Assembly (NCBI RefSeq): GCF_020595055.1
Contig: NZ_JAJDOO010000032.1
Location: 1 to 55,464, forward strand
Length of the DNA stretch: 55,464 nucleotides
Direction of reading: 5' to 3'
Source of the DNA: Desulfosporosinus shakirovi
GTDB taxonomy: Bacteria; Bacillota; Desulfitobacteriia; Desulfitobacteriales; Desulfitobacteriaceae
Shown in pieces: positions 16,437 through 25,197 of this stretch. A program made the translations under genes and the position numbers. The first letter of the stretch is position 1. Each line of letters starts with the position of its first letter. The notes under the pieces were generated by a model. The model was not told where the DNA came from. It saw nothing but the letters and a program-made list of their open reading frames with translations, and did no database searches.

Positions 16437-16871
16437 ATGAAAAGCACTTTACAATCTGGTTTGTATTATGAGTTTAAGTTTACTGTTCCAGAAAATAAAA
16501 CTGTTCCTTATCTTTACCCTGAATCGGCAGAATTCCAAGCAATGCCTAAAGTGTTTGGAACGGGATTTATGGTGGGCTTATTTGAATGGGCATGTATTAA
16601 AGCTATCAATCCTCATTTGGATTGGCCTAACGAACAAACCGTTGGAACCGATGTCAAATTAAGCCACATTGCCGCTACACCGCCAGGTTTAACTGTTACA
16701 GTTAAACTACGGTTAGAAAAGATCGAAGGTAAAAGATTATTGTTTCATGTCGAAGCCCATGATGGGGTAGACCAAATTTCTGAAGGTACTCATGAGAGAT
16801 TCATCATTGATGCGGCTAAGTTTAATAAAAAAGTAAACCGGAAATCAGAGATTGAAAGCATAACTGAATAA
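16437..16871 (+). CDS. FlK-like hotdog acyl-CoA thioesterase
   Basis: The 144-residue protein closely follows the fluoroacetyl-CoA thioesterase FlK of Streptomyces cattleya along its length. KTVPYLYPESAEF is at 21-33, TGFMVGLFEWAC at 42-53, AATPPGLTVTVKLRLE near 80 and EAHDGVDQISEGTHER near 107. The FlK catalytic triad Thr42, Glu50, His76 corresponds to Thr42, Glu50, His77 here. Lid residues Val23, Leu26 and Phe33 are kept, but the gate residue Phe36 is Met. It should hydrolyse a short acyl-CoA. Its operator links it to the 2-hydroxyacyl-CoA dehydratase operon, so release of a reactive or trapped acyl-CoA, such as acryloyl- or an analogue acyl-CoA, is more likely than fluoroacetate resistance. 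AGGAGG precedes the start. Confidence 0.85.
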   Translation: MKSTLQSGLYYEFKFTVPENKTVPYLYPESAEFQAMPKVFGTGFMVGLFEWACIKAINPHLDWPNEQTVGTDVKLSHIAATPPGLTVTVKLRLEKIEGKRLLFHVEAHDGVDQISEGTHERFIIDAAKFNKKVNRKSEIESITE

Positions 16872-16879
16872 GAAGCCCA

Positions 16880-17130
16880 AGAACAGCACTGTTAGAACAC
16901 TTTGCCTAAAACCTTTAGTACGGCAGGGGATAAGACTTTTGCGCTTACCATTGATAATCCGAAGGAAGACATGCAGATGACTGAGGCCGTGGCCGCTATA
17001 TATTCCAGCCAAATGCTGGGAGCTTTTTGACCAAAGAAACGTGGCCGCCAATTGCGTCTCATACCATCCCAGGTTTTCCGATTGGCAATGGATACTTACT
17101 CCCGGCCACACTGGACATGTTTCTTTTTTA
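16880..17130 (+). pseudogene. gene debris between thioesterase and MBL hydrolase
   Basis: The plus strand reads KTFSTAGDKTFALTIDNPKE and then TEAVAAIYSSQMLGAF and a stop, like the short DUF2922/DUF1659-type proteins of Firmicutes but without a start codon. After a frame change it reads TKETWPPIASHTIPGFPIGN and continues to a stop near 17128. The second part is not recognised. No ribosome site is present. An antisense frame on the minus strand here is a shadow. Confidence 0.35.
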
Positions 17131-17163
17131 AACCAATTAAAATTTTTCCGGTTTCGAAACACA

Positions 17164-18003
17164 TCAAAATTCTAAAACAACCCCAGCCATGGCCCATCTA
17201 AATGCCTTAGGAAACTCTGTGGCTAACTTAGTCAACATAGCAGATCCTGTACAATGATTGGGTGCCAGGCACTCCAGATTAAGGCTTTTAAGATAGTCAA
17301 TAGTTTGCTGCCGTTGTTCGGCAGAAGCCGGTCCAAGATGAGTTCCGCCGATGATCCCTCTCACTTTACTTTCTTTAGTTATCTGCCTCGCCTGCTCTAC
17401 AATGTTTACCAATCCGGAATGTGCGCAGCCCAGCAGGATGATTAAACCTCCATTTGTCACATAAAACATGCTTAGATCATCTTTAAGACTGTCTTGAACA
17501 ACCTGCTCTCCTGCAAATTCAACCAAGTGGTCATCTATGTGCTCAAAGGATGATTCTCGCAGGATTTCTCCACTTAACCACAGTCCCGGCCTTAATTCAA
17601 ATGGTTCACTATGCCAGTGAAAGCTGGCACCTAAACCTTCTAATTGCTGCTGACAATAAGGAACACCGATATAGCGGTTTGTATGAGTACCGGAACCTTT
17701 AGCAAAGTGGCCTGCAAATAAATTCGGATGAGCGTAGACAGACGTTGTCCCCTTATATTGCAATAACTTGTAAAGTCCTCCCGTGTGATCATAGTGTCCA
17801 TGACTTAAGACCACCTTATCAACTTGTCGCAGATCACAGCCCAAAATCTGGGCATTATTGACAAGGTTGCCCTGCTCTCCTGCATCAAACAGGATCTTCT
17901 CATCTCCAAAATCCAAGAGCATAGACAATCCCCATTCCCCTAACAGCCCTAAAGGAACCCCAACAGTGTTTTCAACTAAGATTGTCACTTTCGACTTAGT
18001 CAA
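17164..18003 (-). CDS. metallo-beta-lactamase-fold hydrolase (COG1237 type)
   Basis: The 279-residue protein has the metal motif SHGHYDHTGG (His68, His70, Asp72, His73). Later metal ligands are likely in GCAHSGLVN and PNHCTGSAM. GGTHLGPASAEQRQQTIDYL belongs to the subgroup once annotated as 7,8-dihydropterin-6-methyl-4-aminobenzene-phosphate synthase. Cytosolic, with no signal peptide. The true substrate of bacterial members is unknown. It has a good ribosome site (AAAGGAGGGGC) and stands alone between debris and a divergent small gene. Confidence 0.85.
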   Translation of the reverse strand: MTKSKVTILVENTVGVPLGLLGEWGLSMLLDFGDEKILFDAGEQGNLVNNAQILGCDLRQVDKVVLSHGHYDHTGGLYKLLQYKGTTSVYAHPNLFAGHFAKGSGTHTNRYIGVPYCQQQLEGLGASFHWHSEPFELRPGLWLSGEILRESSFEHIDDHLVEFAGEQVVQDSLKDDLSMFYVTNGGLIILLGCAHSGLVNIVEQARQITKESKVRGIIGGTHLGPASAEQRQQTIDYLKSLNLECLAPNHCTGSAMLTKLATEFPKAFRWAMAGVVLEF

Positions 18004-18287
18004 TTTCAGCCCCTCCTTTAAATGCCTATCAGCATACCCTCTATATACTCCGTTCCAAAGAAAAACCTATTAATGAGTTCACTAAGTCTTACTCATATCC
18101 TGTTTAAATACTTAATGAATCCGTAATTTTACAAACCATAATACTAGCATATCCATGGAAAACAAACTGTTTTCTCCATCTCTGTCTTGTTATCCTTTCA
18201 AAAAGGTTGGAAATAAGGATTTATTTGAGATCTAATTCCTGCTATAATAAGTTTGGCTTTAAAATTCGTAAACGGAGGATTAGTTAT

Positions 18288-18461
18288 ATGAGATTTTTAA
18301 CTCAATTAAAAGGCGAAGATACTTGGGAAGAAATATCTTTAGAAGAGTGCCTATTCAAAACAGAAAAGGCTGGCTTCTATACTCCCGGAACTGTTCAGAA
18401 AATGTTAGAAGATGGTAAACCCGTTGATACACCTTGGTCGATTTTTAAAAAGGCCGAGTAG
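18288..18461 (+). CDS. 57-residue protein of unknown function
   Basis: ATG at 18288 follows AACGGAGGATTAGTTAT and gives 57 residues. The sequence starts MRFLTQLKGEDTWEEISLEE and ends in PVDTPWSIFKKAE. It is acidic and soluble with no membrane segment. A promoter-like TATAAT lies at 18243-18248. It is followed by a strong hairpin. I do not recognise a family; the clean ribosome site and terminator support it as a real gene. Confidence 0.65.
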   Translation: MRFLTQLKGEDTWEEISLEECLFKTEKAGFYTPGTVQKMLEDGKPVDTPWSIFKKAE

Positions 18462-18519
18462 TCATTGATTATTTGCTTAAAAAGGCCCGTCAAAACAGTA
18501 TAATCCCCTTGCAACAGAC

Positions 18520-18560
18520 ACAAAAAAGAGAACCACATTATTGGTTCTCTTTCTGTGTCT
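18520..18560. terminator. terminator hairpin, stronger leftward
   Basis: AAAGAGAACC and GGTTCTCTTT arms pair around CACATTATT-like loop bases. The minus-strand copy is followed by TTTTTTGTG. It can end the small gene on the plus strand and also any leftward transcript from 18700-18950. The stretch 18561-18945 has no gene I can support, only protein-like fragments on both strands. Confidence 0.65.
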
Positions 18561-18945
18561 TATGTGAGGGGGTTTTTCTTGTCAGTGCATTAACAAATAG
18601 GAATTACTGGTTATATAGCAGATCTAGTAATTTTTGACCCCGAAATAATTAATGCTCCAGGAAACTATAATAACCCCTCCCAGTATTAACTATACATTAA
18701 TCAACGGGCAAGTCGCACTCACCAATGGTAGAGTTCTTAAAACAAATGCCGGTAAACTTATTAACATGTAAGAAGTGAACTTCTTCATTCCCGAGGTACC
18801 TATTTATAGAAGTTCTCATATAATACACAAGACTTTTATTAACCTGCATATAGGTGACTTTCATCCAATCGTGAGGCTCTCTGCAATTAGGAGTGTTGCC
18901 CCATACTCTGTTCCAATTAAATTCGTTAAGGAAGGATGCCAAAAC

Positions 18946-19251
18946 ATGTACAAAGATGAACTACTAGAAACACTCAATGAAACACTGACAAATGAGAACG
19001 CAATTGAAAAAATCATCGTGTTCTATCAGAATGGTGAACAAATCCAAATTGGGTCCGCAGGGAAAGAAAATGAGGTTAGCGAAGGTCAATTACTTGAAGA
19101 AACTACTAGCAATGATCAAGAAACCAATACTTTCAATAACTGCGATTCAGACAACACTAAATTGGAAGCATTAGAGAACACTATCCCCCATGCTACTATT
19201 ACACAGATGATTTATCTTCCAACTGGTCGTAAGATTAATGTCATTAACTAA
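18946..19251 (+). CDS. 101-residue acidic protein of unknown function
   Basis: ATG at 18946 is preceded by AAGGAAGGATGCC. The 101 residues start MYKDELLETLNETLTNENAI and contain a beta-like pair (KIIVFYQNGEQIQIG) followed by an acidic, Asn/Glu-rich linker and a final strand (ITQMIYLPTGRKINVIN). No cysteines other than one and no membrane segments are present. A longer open frame upstream reaches 18775 but has no ribosome site. I do not recognise the family. Confidence 0.5.
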   Translation: MYKDELLETLNETLTNENAIEKIIVFYQNGEQIQIGSAGKENEVSEGQLLEETTSNDQETNTFNNCDSDNTKLEALENTIPHATITQMIYLPTGRKINVIN

Positions 19252-19353
19252 TTATCCCGAAGTCTTCTCACTCTCTTAAACTGATTATGCCTATGGGCAC
19301 CCTATTATATCTTTATATTAACCCTATAACAATTTTACTTAACAATATTTAAA

Positions 19354-19414
19354 CCATAAAAGTCACTAGAAGCTGTCTCCCATAACATGAGAAAGCTTCT
19401 AGTGACTTTTATGG
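19354..19414. terminator. 21-bp perfect hairpin after the AI-2E-type gene
   Basis: CCATAAAAGTCACTAGAAGC plus T (19354-19374) is exactly complementary to 19394-19414. It starts three bases past the stop codon at 19418 and is the last structure before the gene-free junction with 19251. It is probably a bidirectional terminator for the convergent genes. Confidence 0.7.
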
Positions 19415-19417
19415 CAA

Positions 19418-20431
19418 TTAGTTATAATCTGATTCTCCAATATCAAGTATATCCAGCATAAATAGAAAAAGCGGTATTCCAAACAATAGTCCCCATACCC
19501 CCAGAAAATGCTCAGCTAGTAATAATACTACGAAAGTAAAGAAAACAGGAAGTTTCGTTTTGATGGACATAAGTTTGGGATTTAGAAAATAAGCTTCGAT
19601 ACCATGCAATGCAACAATCATCCCCAGCACATAAAGTATCTTAATTAGTCCACCCAGTTTAAACGCAATGATTGACAACGGAATTAATGAGATCAAAACA
19701 CCGGCAACGGGTATTAACCCGAGAATGAAGATCATAAACCCTAATCCTACTACTTGGTGAAATCCCATGATACTCAGAGCGACCGCTGATAAAATAGAAT
19801 TTATAAAGGATATTACGATTTGCGTTTCCATAACCTTAGCAAAGGAATTCACAAAATTCTTACCTAATTTCTTATAATACTTATATACAAAGCTGACTTT
19901 ACTGTGCTCAAACCTATTCAAGAATCTTATGGTCTTATCCTTTTCCAAGATAAGAAACAAACTTAAGATCAGGGCAATGAAAATATTTAAGCTAAATTCC
20001 CAAATATTCGTTACCGAATGAATTAAATATGTCCCGCCTTTAACGACATAAGATTGAATACTTGTGCTGATAGCTTCCCTTATTTGTGGATTAATCGCAT
20101 CCTCATAATTATTGATATCAAAGTTACTAAGCTGTATACCTATAAACATTAACTGCTTTGTTAAAATTGGAATATATCTATAGATTATAAAGACAATTGA
20201 TGAAGCAACTAAGGCAAAAACTACGACCGTGACTCCGGTCCTGTTAATAGGGATTAATCTAACAATCTTCAAGAAAATGTAATTTTGGATACCATACAGT
20301 ATAAAAGAAAACATAAAGGTTAACAGCAGTAAGTTCATCATAGGTTTAATGCCTATTATTATTCCTAATAACAGCAGTAACGATAGGCCCTTTTTAAACA
20401 AATTGCTTTCAAAGAATTTCTCTAATTTCAT
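19418..20431 (-). CDS. AI-2E family transporter (PF01594 type)
   Basis: The 337-residue protein has about eight hydrophobic segments. The N-terminal pair is GLSLLLLLGIIIGIKPMMNL, and the long extracytoplasmic helical region sits at about residues 80-140. The C-terminal re-entrant part reads FILGLIPVAGVLISLIPLSI and GVWGLLFGIPLFLFMLDI, the conserved end of the family. Members export quorum signals or act as Na+/H+ antiporters; the substrate here is unknown. A terminator-like hairpin with a T-run (20601-20622) lies upstream on the same strand, so the leader may be attenuated. Confidence 0.85.
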   Translation of the reverse strand: MKLEKFFESNLFKKGLSLLLLLGIIIGIKPMMNLLLLTFMFSFILYGIQNYIFLKIVRLIPINRTGVTVVVFALVASSIVFIIYRYIPILTKQLMFIGIQLSNFDINNYEDAINPQIREAISTSIQSYVVKGGTYLIHSVTNIWEFSLNIFIALILSLFLILEKDKTIRFLNRFEHSKVSFVYKYYKKLGKNFVNSFAKVMETQIVISFINSILSAVALSIMGFHQVVGLGFMIFILGLIPVAGVLISLIPLSIIAFKLGGLIKILYVLGMIVALHGIEAYFLNPKLMSIKTKLPVFFTFVVLLLAEHFLGVWGLLFGIPLFLFMLDILDIGESDYN

Positions 20432-20507
20432 TATGAGTTTTTTGCCTCCTGCTTCATCATCTCTAAAATAATTACTTTTTATTCTATTATCTTACATAAT
20501 ACCACGT

Positions 20508-20529
20508 TACCCCCGCAGTATAAAGGGGG
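20508..20529. other. small hairpin upstream of the AI-2E-type gene
   Basis: ACCCCC and GGGGGT arms lie 77 bases before the start codon. Function unknown. Confidence 0.35.
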
Positions 20530-20600
20530 TTCTAAACCCTTACTATAACCACGCAGGTCATAGATAGTTTAATTTTGATTATAGAAATTTCGCAATAAAA

Positions 20601-21087
20601 AGGCCACTCAAATGAGTGGCCTAAATCTAAATGATCCCGCAAAGTTCCTCCACAACTAATGGATACACGGCTCAAGATTAATCTTCAACAAAACTTTACC
20701 AACATTTATTAACCAGACTATAGGCTTACACCAACACACTTTACAACTAGCAAACAAAATTCTTCCGGAATTTAATCTGGTAAGGGGTAGGGACATTGTC
20801 TACTTGAAAAGCAAATCAACCAATAAACATTTTGGTAACGTAGGGGAAACTAATCTGGACAAATCTTCCACTATCTGTTAACTTTGATCTAACTGCGGTC
20901 AACCTTCTAACACCTATTCACCCGAGACAAACTTAAGCTTTAAAATCACCCAAATTCTTTCACAGTTTCCTAGTTCTTTGATGGGGCTCCAAAAACAATT
21001 TTACTCTGACCGACTGGCAGATTGGGAGGAACTTTGCGGGAAATCTTTCTTTAATAGAAAACTCAAAAACCACCTCACTAGGTGGTT
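20601..21087. repeat. pair of inverted 17-bp elements with outer hairpins
   Basis: TCCCGCAAAGTTCCTCC occurs at 20635-20651, and its exact reverse complement at 21025-21041. Outside each copy is a strong hairpin: AGGCCACTCA/TGAGTGGCCT (20601-20622) on the left and AACCACCT/AGGTGGTT (21068-21087) on the right. The 370 bases between show no gene in any frame. Read on the minus strand, both hairpins are followed by T-runs (TTTTTATTG and TTTTTGAGTTTT). The structure could be a small non-autonomous mobile element, a relic of one, or a pair of RNA signals. It explains most of the 890-base gap between the transporter and the dehydrogenase. Confidence 0.6.
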
Positions 21088-21280
21088 CTAATTCTCGAAA
21101 TTCAGCATTACTAACTGCGAAATGATTGCAATGCCTACTTTCGATGAATCGAAACTTTTCCTAGCACGCGACCAATAACCTTTGATGAAACTGAATTATT
21201 TTTAATTGACCTCTTATGGCTAAATTATATCTCAATCTGCTGTATTGTCAAGAGCAAAATTAAGATAAAGTAAAAAATAA

Positions 21281-21319
21281 TTCCCAAGGCCCCCCTTGCA
21301 AAAAGTGGGGGACCTTGGA
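21281..21319 (-). terminator. terminator after the short-chain dehydrogenase
   Basis: TTCC(A)AGG-type arms flank a C5/G5 core (21281-21295 with 21306-21319), and the minus strand continues ATTATTTTTTAC. It begins four bases past the stop codon. Confidence 0.75.
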
Positions 21320-21322
21320 ATA

Positions 21323-22057
21323 TTAAATGAAGTTCCCCCCGTCGACAACGATGGTTTGACCAGTCACAAAACTTGCATGAGCAATCAAAGAATAGACTAC
21401 TTCAGCTATATCCTCCGGACCAGCAATTCGGCCAAGCGGTGTACCGGCAGCAAGATGAGCGATGTGATCTTCTTTTCCCTCTACCCAACGGGTTTGTACA
21501 ATTCCTGGGGCTACAGAATTAACTCTTACATCGGGAGCCAAAACTCGAGCCAGCGATTTAGTAACACTTATGGCTGCAGCTTTAGACGCCGAATATGCGA
21601 TAGAACTGCCTAATCCAGTTAACCCTGCTATCGATGTAATATTTATAATGCAGCCTTTGCTTTTCTTAAGTTCATCGGCTGCCGCCCGACAGCAGAAGAA
21701 CACACCCTTAACATTGACTCTCAAAATATCGTCCCAATACTCTTCCTTCATGCCCTCAAGATCAGTGTGATCTACAAAATGAGTCATTCCCGCATTGTTA
21801 ACTAGAATATCTAAAGTTCCAAAATCAGCCGCTACTTGACTAACCATTGACCTAACCTCAGCATCCCGAGATACATCTGCTTGATAGGCTAAACTGCGAA
21901 CTCCAAGGTTCTCTATCTCTTGACAAGTCTTTAAGGCATCCTCTTTCGAACGAGAATAGTTCAAAGCTATATTAACTCCCGACTTGGCTAATAACATAGC
22001 GATAGCCCTTCCAATTCCGGTTCCGCCCCCAGTAATCAGTGCTGTTTTATTTTTCAA
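21323..22057 (-). CDS. short-chain dehydrogenase/reductase (FabG-like)
   Basis: The 244-residue classical SDR has the NAD(P)-binding loop TGGGTGIGRAI (residues 9-19), NNAG near residue 90, and the catalytic Ser-Tyr-Lys triad (NITSIAGL, AYSASKAA). An arginine (NYSRSK) at the end of the second strand favours NADPH. The C-terminus (FVTGQTIVVDGG) is of FabG type. It could reduce a 3-oxoacyl thioester or a free ketone; it stands alone, so there is no context to choose. The ribosome site is GAGGAGCAG. Confidence 0.88.
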   Translation of the reverse strand: MKNKTALITGGGTGIGRAIAMLLAKSGVNIALNYSRSKEDALKTCQEIENLGVRSLAYQADVSRDAEVRSMVSQVAADFGTLDILVNNAGMTHFVDHTDLEGMKEEYWDDILRVNVKGVFFCCRAAADELKKSKGCIINITSIAGLTGLGSSIAYSASKAAAISVTKSLARVLAPDVRVNSVAPGIVQTRWVEGKEDHIAHLAAGTPLGRIAGPEDIAEVVYSLIAHASFVTGQTIVVDGGNFI

Positions 22058-22195
22058 TTTTCTGCTCCTCCCTCACATAGGAATAATTAGTCTTAATGCT
22101 ATTTAGTATAACTCACAGGCCAATCTGGGACAAGGACATTTAGTTTAAACAATATCCGTTGAGAATTGGACCTGCTCAGAATAAGGTAAGCATTC

Positions 22196-22372
22196 TTACT
22201 TTTTCCCTTTGTTCTTTAGCAATAATTCCTGATATTTATCCAATACTTCGTCTAATGCTTGACTTGCCCCTACTACTTTCGGATCTGTATAAGCTCTGCC
22301 TTCTTTAATCTTAATCAAATTTAATCTAAATTCTTCGATTTGCTTTATTAGTTGATTCATCGTCTGAGACAC
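22196..22372 (-). CDS. Spo0E-like aspartyl-phosphate phosphatase
   Basis: A GTG at 22372, seven bases after TGGAGGGG, gives 58 residues; an in-frame ATG at 22360 would give 54. The product has the Spo0E pattern: an N-terminal amphipathic helix (LIKQIEEFRLNLIKIKEGR), a short turn (YTDPKVVGA) and the signature SQALDEVLDKYQ. In this family the SQxLDxxIxxY signature dephosphorylates Spo0A-P and delays sporulation. A conservative Leu replaces Ile in the signature. The gene was found by translating a region without a long ORF. It supports a spore-forming host. Confidence 0.8.
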   Translation of the reverse strand: MSQTMNQLIKQIEEFRLNLIKIKEGRAYTDPKVVGASQALDEVLDKYQELLLKNKGKK

Positions 22373-22457
22373 TTTTCCCCTCCACTTGTTTGTTTGTTTG
22401 TTTTGTCACTAATTTAACATTATATACTAACTATTATTTGACTTTCTAGACCAAGCT

Positions 22458-22495
22458 AAATAGAGCTATTCAGCTCAAGCTGAATAGCTCTATTT
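22458..22495. terminator. terminator after thiE
   Basis: AAATAGAGCTATTCAGCT and its exact complement pair around CA, giving an 18-bp stem. It lies 78 bases past the thiE stop and can work in both directions. Confidence 0.75.
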
Positions 22496-22572
22496 ATTAA
22501 GAACAGTTAGAAATTATAGTATTGCTGTTTTTAGAATAGGCATACCTTTTTAGAAGATTTGCCGTAGCTAAT

Positions 22573-23199
22573 TCAACCCATAATTTCTTTCAACTGCTTT
22601 GCAGCCATAAAAATATTATCTTGAACTAAAATAGCCGATACAACTGAGATGCCATCGATACCTGTTGCCTTAACTTGTTGTATGTTCCCATAATTGATTC
22701 CCCCTATTGCTACAACAGGTATCGAGACCGATTTCTTTATATATTCCAGTTGCTCAAGACTTACTTCCTTAGCATCAGACTTAGTCGATGTTCTAAAGAC
22801 CGCCCCTACTCCCAAATAGTCGGCACCTTGTTGTTGGGCAAGAAGCGCTTCTTCCAAGGTTCGGACAGAGACTCCAATAATCTTATCGGGACCCAAAAGT
22901 TCCCTGGCTTTTAGCATAGGCAGATCATCCTGCCCGACATGTAATCCTTCAGCATCAACTGCAAGGGCAATGTCAAGACGGTCATTAATAATCAGGGGGA
23001 TTTCATACTTAGATGTTATCTCTTTCACTCTCAAAGCTAAATTCAGAAAATCTTTGGTAGAAATTGATTTTTCCCGAAGCTGAACCAAGGAAACTCCGCC
23101 CTGTATGGCTAGCTCAATGCTCTGAGCTAAATCCCGTTCTCCGAGAAGTTTTCGATCTGTTACTAAATAAAGACTATAGTCAATTTTGACTTTACTCAT
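22573..23199 (-). CDS. thiE: ThiE, thiamine-phosphate synthase
   Basis: The 208-residue TIM-barrel protein couples hydroxymethylpyrimidine diphosphate with thiazole phosphate. Motifs are [33 protein letters not shown] with [33 protein letters not shown] and VVAIGGIN. It overlaps thiM by eight bases and is the last gene of the thiD-cytX-thiM-thiE operon. Cytosolic. Confidence 0.96.
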   Translation of the reverse strand: MSKVKIDYSLYLVTDRKLLGERDLAQSIELAIQGGVSLVQLREKSISTKDFLNLALRVKEITSKYEIPLIINDRLDIALAVDAEGLHVGQDDLPMLKARELLGPDKIIGVSVRTLEEALLAQQQGADYLGVGAVFRTSTKSDAKEVSLEQLEYIKKSVSIPVVAIGGINYGNIQQVKATGIDGISVVSAILVQDNIFMAAKQLKEIMG

Positions 23200-24004
23200 A
23201 ATTGATCTTACCTTCTTTAGCTAGAATTTCAGGAGTGAGATTATAGATACTATCGAATAACCTGGCTCTAAACGTTCCTATTCCCTCTCCATGACGCAAG
23301 GAAGCGTGAGCGATCTCTCCCGCGAGACCCATGCTTATTATTCCGGCCACCGCAGCCGCATAGTAATCTTTAGTCGCGCCACAAAAAGTACCCACAAGGG
23401 AGGTTGTCATACACCCTGTGCCCGTGACATCCCCTAAAATTCGATGTCCGTTATCAATCAGACACACTTGACTTCCATCGGAAACAACATCAGTTTTTCC
23501 GGTAATGGCAATGATTGAACCTAGTTCAATGGCAAGCTTTTTAGCAACCACAGAACTGCCTTGTTCATCTGCGAGAGAATCCACTCCCTTTATAGCTGCT
23601 TCCAAGCCTGCCAGGACTTTGATTTCAGACATATTACCCCGTATAACTTCAGGTTTTAGTTCCCTAATAAGTTTTTCTGCGGTATCTGTTCTCAATTTTG
23701 TGGCTCCTACACCTACAGGGTCAAGAATTACAGGGACACCCAACTCCTTCGCACTTAATCCGGCTATCAGCATGCTTTCGATTGTTCTGGTATTAAGAGT
23801 GCCGATATTAAGAACTAAAGCCGAAGCAAAGCTAACCATTTCTGTTACTTCTGCCGAGTCATCCGCCATTACAGGGGAACCTCCGATAGCTAGTACTATA
23901 TTAGCACAATCATTGACGGTAACATAATTAGTTATATGGTGAATCAACGGACTCTTTTCTTTAATTAGTTTTAAGCCTGTACAGATTTTTTCACGTATTT
24001 CCAT
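23192..24004 (-). CDS. thiM: ThiM, hydroxyethylthiazole kinase
   Basis: It phosphorylates the salvaged thiazole moiety. The start at 24004 (270 residues) follows GGAGGTTAACTGCCAA; an in-frame ATG at 24022 lies inside the cytX end and has no ribosome site. Motifs are [50 protein letters not shown] and the ATP and catalytic region [15 protein letters not shown]. It overlaps cytX at its 5' end and thiE at its 3' end. With ThiD and ThiE it forms a complete salvage route for both thiamine halves. Confidence 0.95.
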   Translation of the reverse strand: MEIREKICTGLKLIKEKSPLIHHITNYVTVNDCANIVLAIGGSPVMADDSAEVTEMVSFASALVLNIGTLNTRTIESMLIAGLSAKELGVPVILDPVGVGATKLRTDTAEKLIRELKPEVIRGNMSEIKVLAGLEAAIKGVDSLADEQGSSVVAKKLAIELGSIIAITGKTDVVSDGSQVCLIDNGHRILGDVTGTGCMTTSLVGTFCGATKDYYAAAVAGIISMGLAGEIAHASLRHGEGIGTFRARLFDSIYNLTPEILAKEGKINYE

Positions 24005-25197
24005 TTGGCAGTTAACCTCCATGTTATAAAATGTAAGATGCTAATAATCAGCATCACAGGAATCGTGGAACCCATCACAAAATCAAACTTTATAAACTGA
24101 TAGTATAATGCTGTACCCAATGCACAGAGAAGAAGCGTACCCCAATTAATTACAAGCTCTGGTTGGATTTTCTTTCTTTTTAATAAGAAGTAATCCGTTA
24201 ACAAGATGGCAAACAAAGGCGCAAAAACTGATCCAATGGCATAGAGGAAAACTTCATATTGCTGAATATTCACAACGATTGCAAGTCCTGTTCCTATAGC
24301 GGTTATAACTAGGACAACTGTTTTTTCTTTTAATTTAGGAAATATATTTAAAAATGAAATCCCCGCCGAATAAGCATCTAGAAAGGTAGTTGTTACCGTC
24401 GCCAGGACGATAATTCCCAAGGCGACAATTCCAAGATTAGCAGCTAATAGCATAGCGGTCGGGTCAGCATCTGAGGCAATGATCGCTGCTCCTAAGCCAA
24501 TAATATACATCCAGCTGCTGCCAATGAAATATCCAAGCCAACTGCCCCATGCACTGCCTCGCTTTGTCTTAGCAAATCGTGTATAATCCGAGATCAGCGG
24601 CAACCATGATAAGGGCATAACCACTGCAAATTCTACCGCATTCCCAAAGGAGATAGCTCCTGTACTCTCTCGAGTAAACAGCTCATGATTGCCAAAAATG
24701 ATAATACTCAAAATAATAGTCAAAAAGAACAACAGTACAACGGCAATGTTGTTTGCCTTCTTCCAGCCGCTATCCTTACCAAGCCATAACCAAAACATTA
24801 TTAAAATACCAATCATTAGGCTCCAAACTGTTAGATTGTCAAAAGACCATAAAGTTTTAGTGATATGGTTTACGGACCGAGCTCCAACAATTATCATCAC
24901 AGCTGTCCACCCAAGCAGCTGCAAAACATTCAAAATGGAGAAAAGGTAAGAACCGTATTGCCCAAAGGAAATACGAGTTGAAACCAGAGCAGGAATTCTT
25001 TCCTCCGTCCCGATGATTCCTCCCAGCACTAAAATAGTTGTTCCAGCCAAGTGTCCAAGAATAATAGCCAAAACCCCCATCTTAAATCCCAAGGAGGCTA
25101 ACATACCACCCGTTAATATTTCCGCAACCGAAATTGAAGCGCCAAACCAGAGAGTGGCATAATTAAACATACTTAAATTATTTTTTGTTGAATCCAC
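23971..25197 (-). CDS. cytX: CytX, putative hydroxymethylpyrimidine permease
   Basis: The 408-residue membrane protein of the NCS1 (cytosine/thiamine permease) family has about 12 hydrophobic segments. The N-terminal signature is LWFGASISVAEILTGGMLA. The middle stretch PLSWLPLISDYTRFAKTKRG and a C-terminal FLLKRKKIQPE loop follow. Genes of this type inside riboswitch-controlled thi operons are annotated CytX and thought to import the pyrimidine precursor. It sits between thiD and thiM with overlapping or touching ends, so co-translation is likely. Confidence 0.9.
   Translation of the reverse strand: MDSTKNNLSMFNYATLWFGASISVAEILTGGMLASLGFKMGVLAIILGHLAGTTILVLGGIIGTEERIPALVSTRISFGQYGSYLFSILNVLQLLGWTAVMIIVGARSVNHITKTLWSFDNLTVWSLMIGILIMFWLWLGKDSGWKKANNIAVVLLFFLTIILSIIIFGNHELFTRESTGAISFGNAVEFAVVMPLSWLPLISDYTRFAKTKRGSAWGSWLGYFIGSSWMYIIGLGAAIIASDADPTAMLLAANLGIVALGIIVLATVTTTFLDAYSAGISFLNIFPKLKEKTVVLVITAIGTGLAIVVNIQQYEVFLYAIGSVFAPLFAILLTDYFLLKRKKIQPELVINWGTLLLCALGTALYYQFIKFDFVMGSTIPVMLIISILHFITWRLTAKWKYVKKSVQA

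Noticed and set aside
18697-18942. Leftward 81-codon frame with a TTG start (NRVWGNTPNCREPHDWMK)
   Set aside because: It looks protein-like and is followed by a leftward terminator, but there is no ribosome site or ATG, and it is antisense to a region with similar protein-like character. It was not called a gene.
20601-21087. T-box leader hypothesis for the GGAGGAACTTTGCGGG elements
   Set aside because: The element vaguely resembles a T-box core and one copy is followed by a terminator. The required T-box sequence, specifier loop and a fitting amino-acid gene downstream are missing, and the other copy faces the opposite way.
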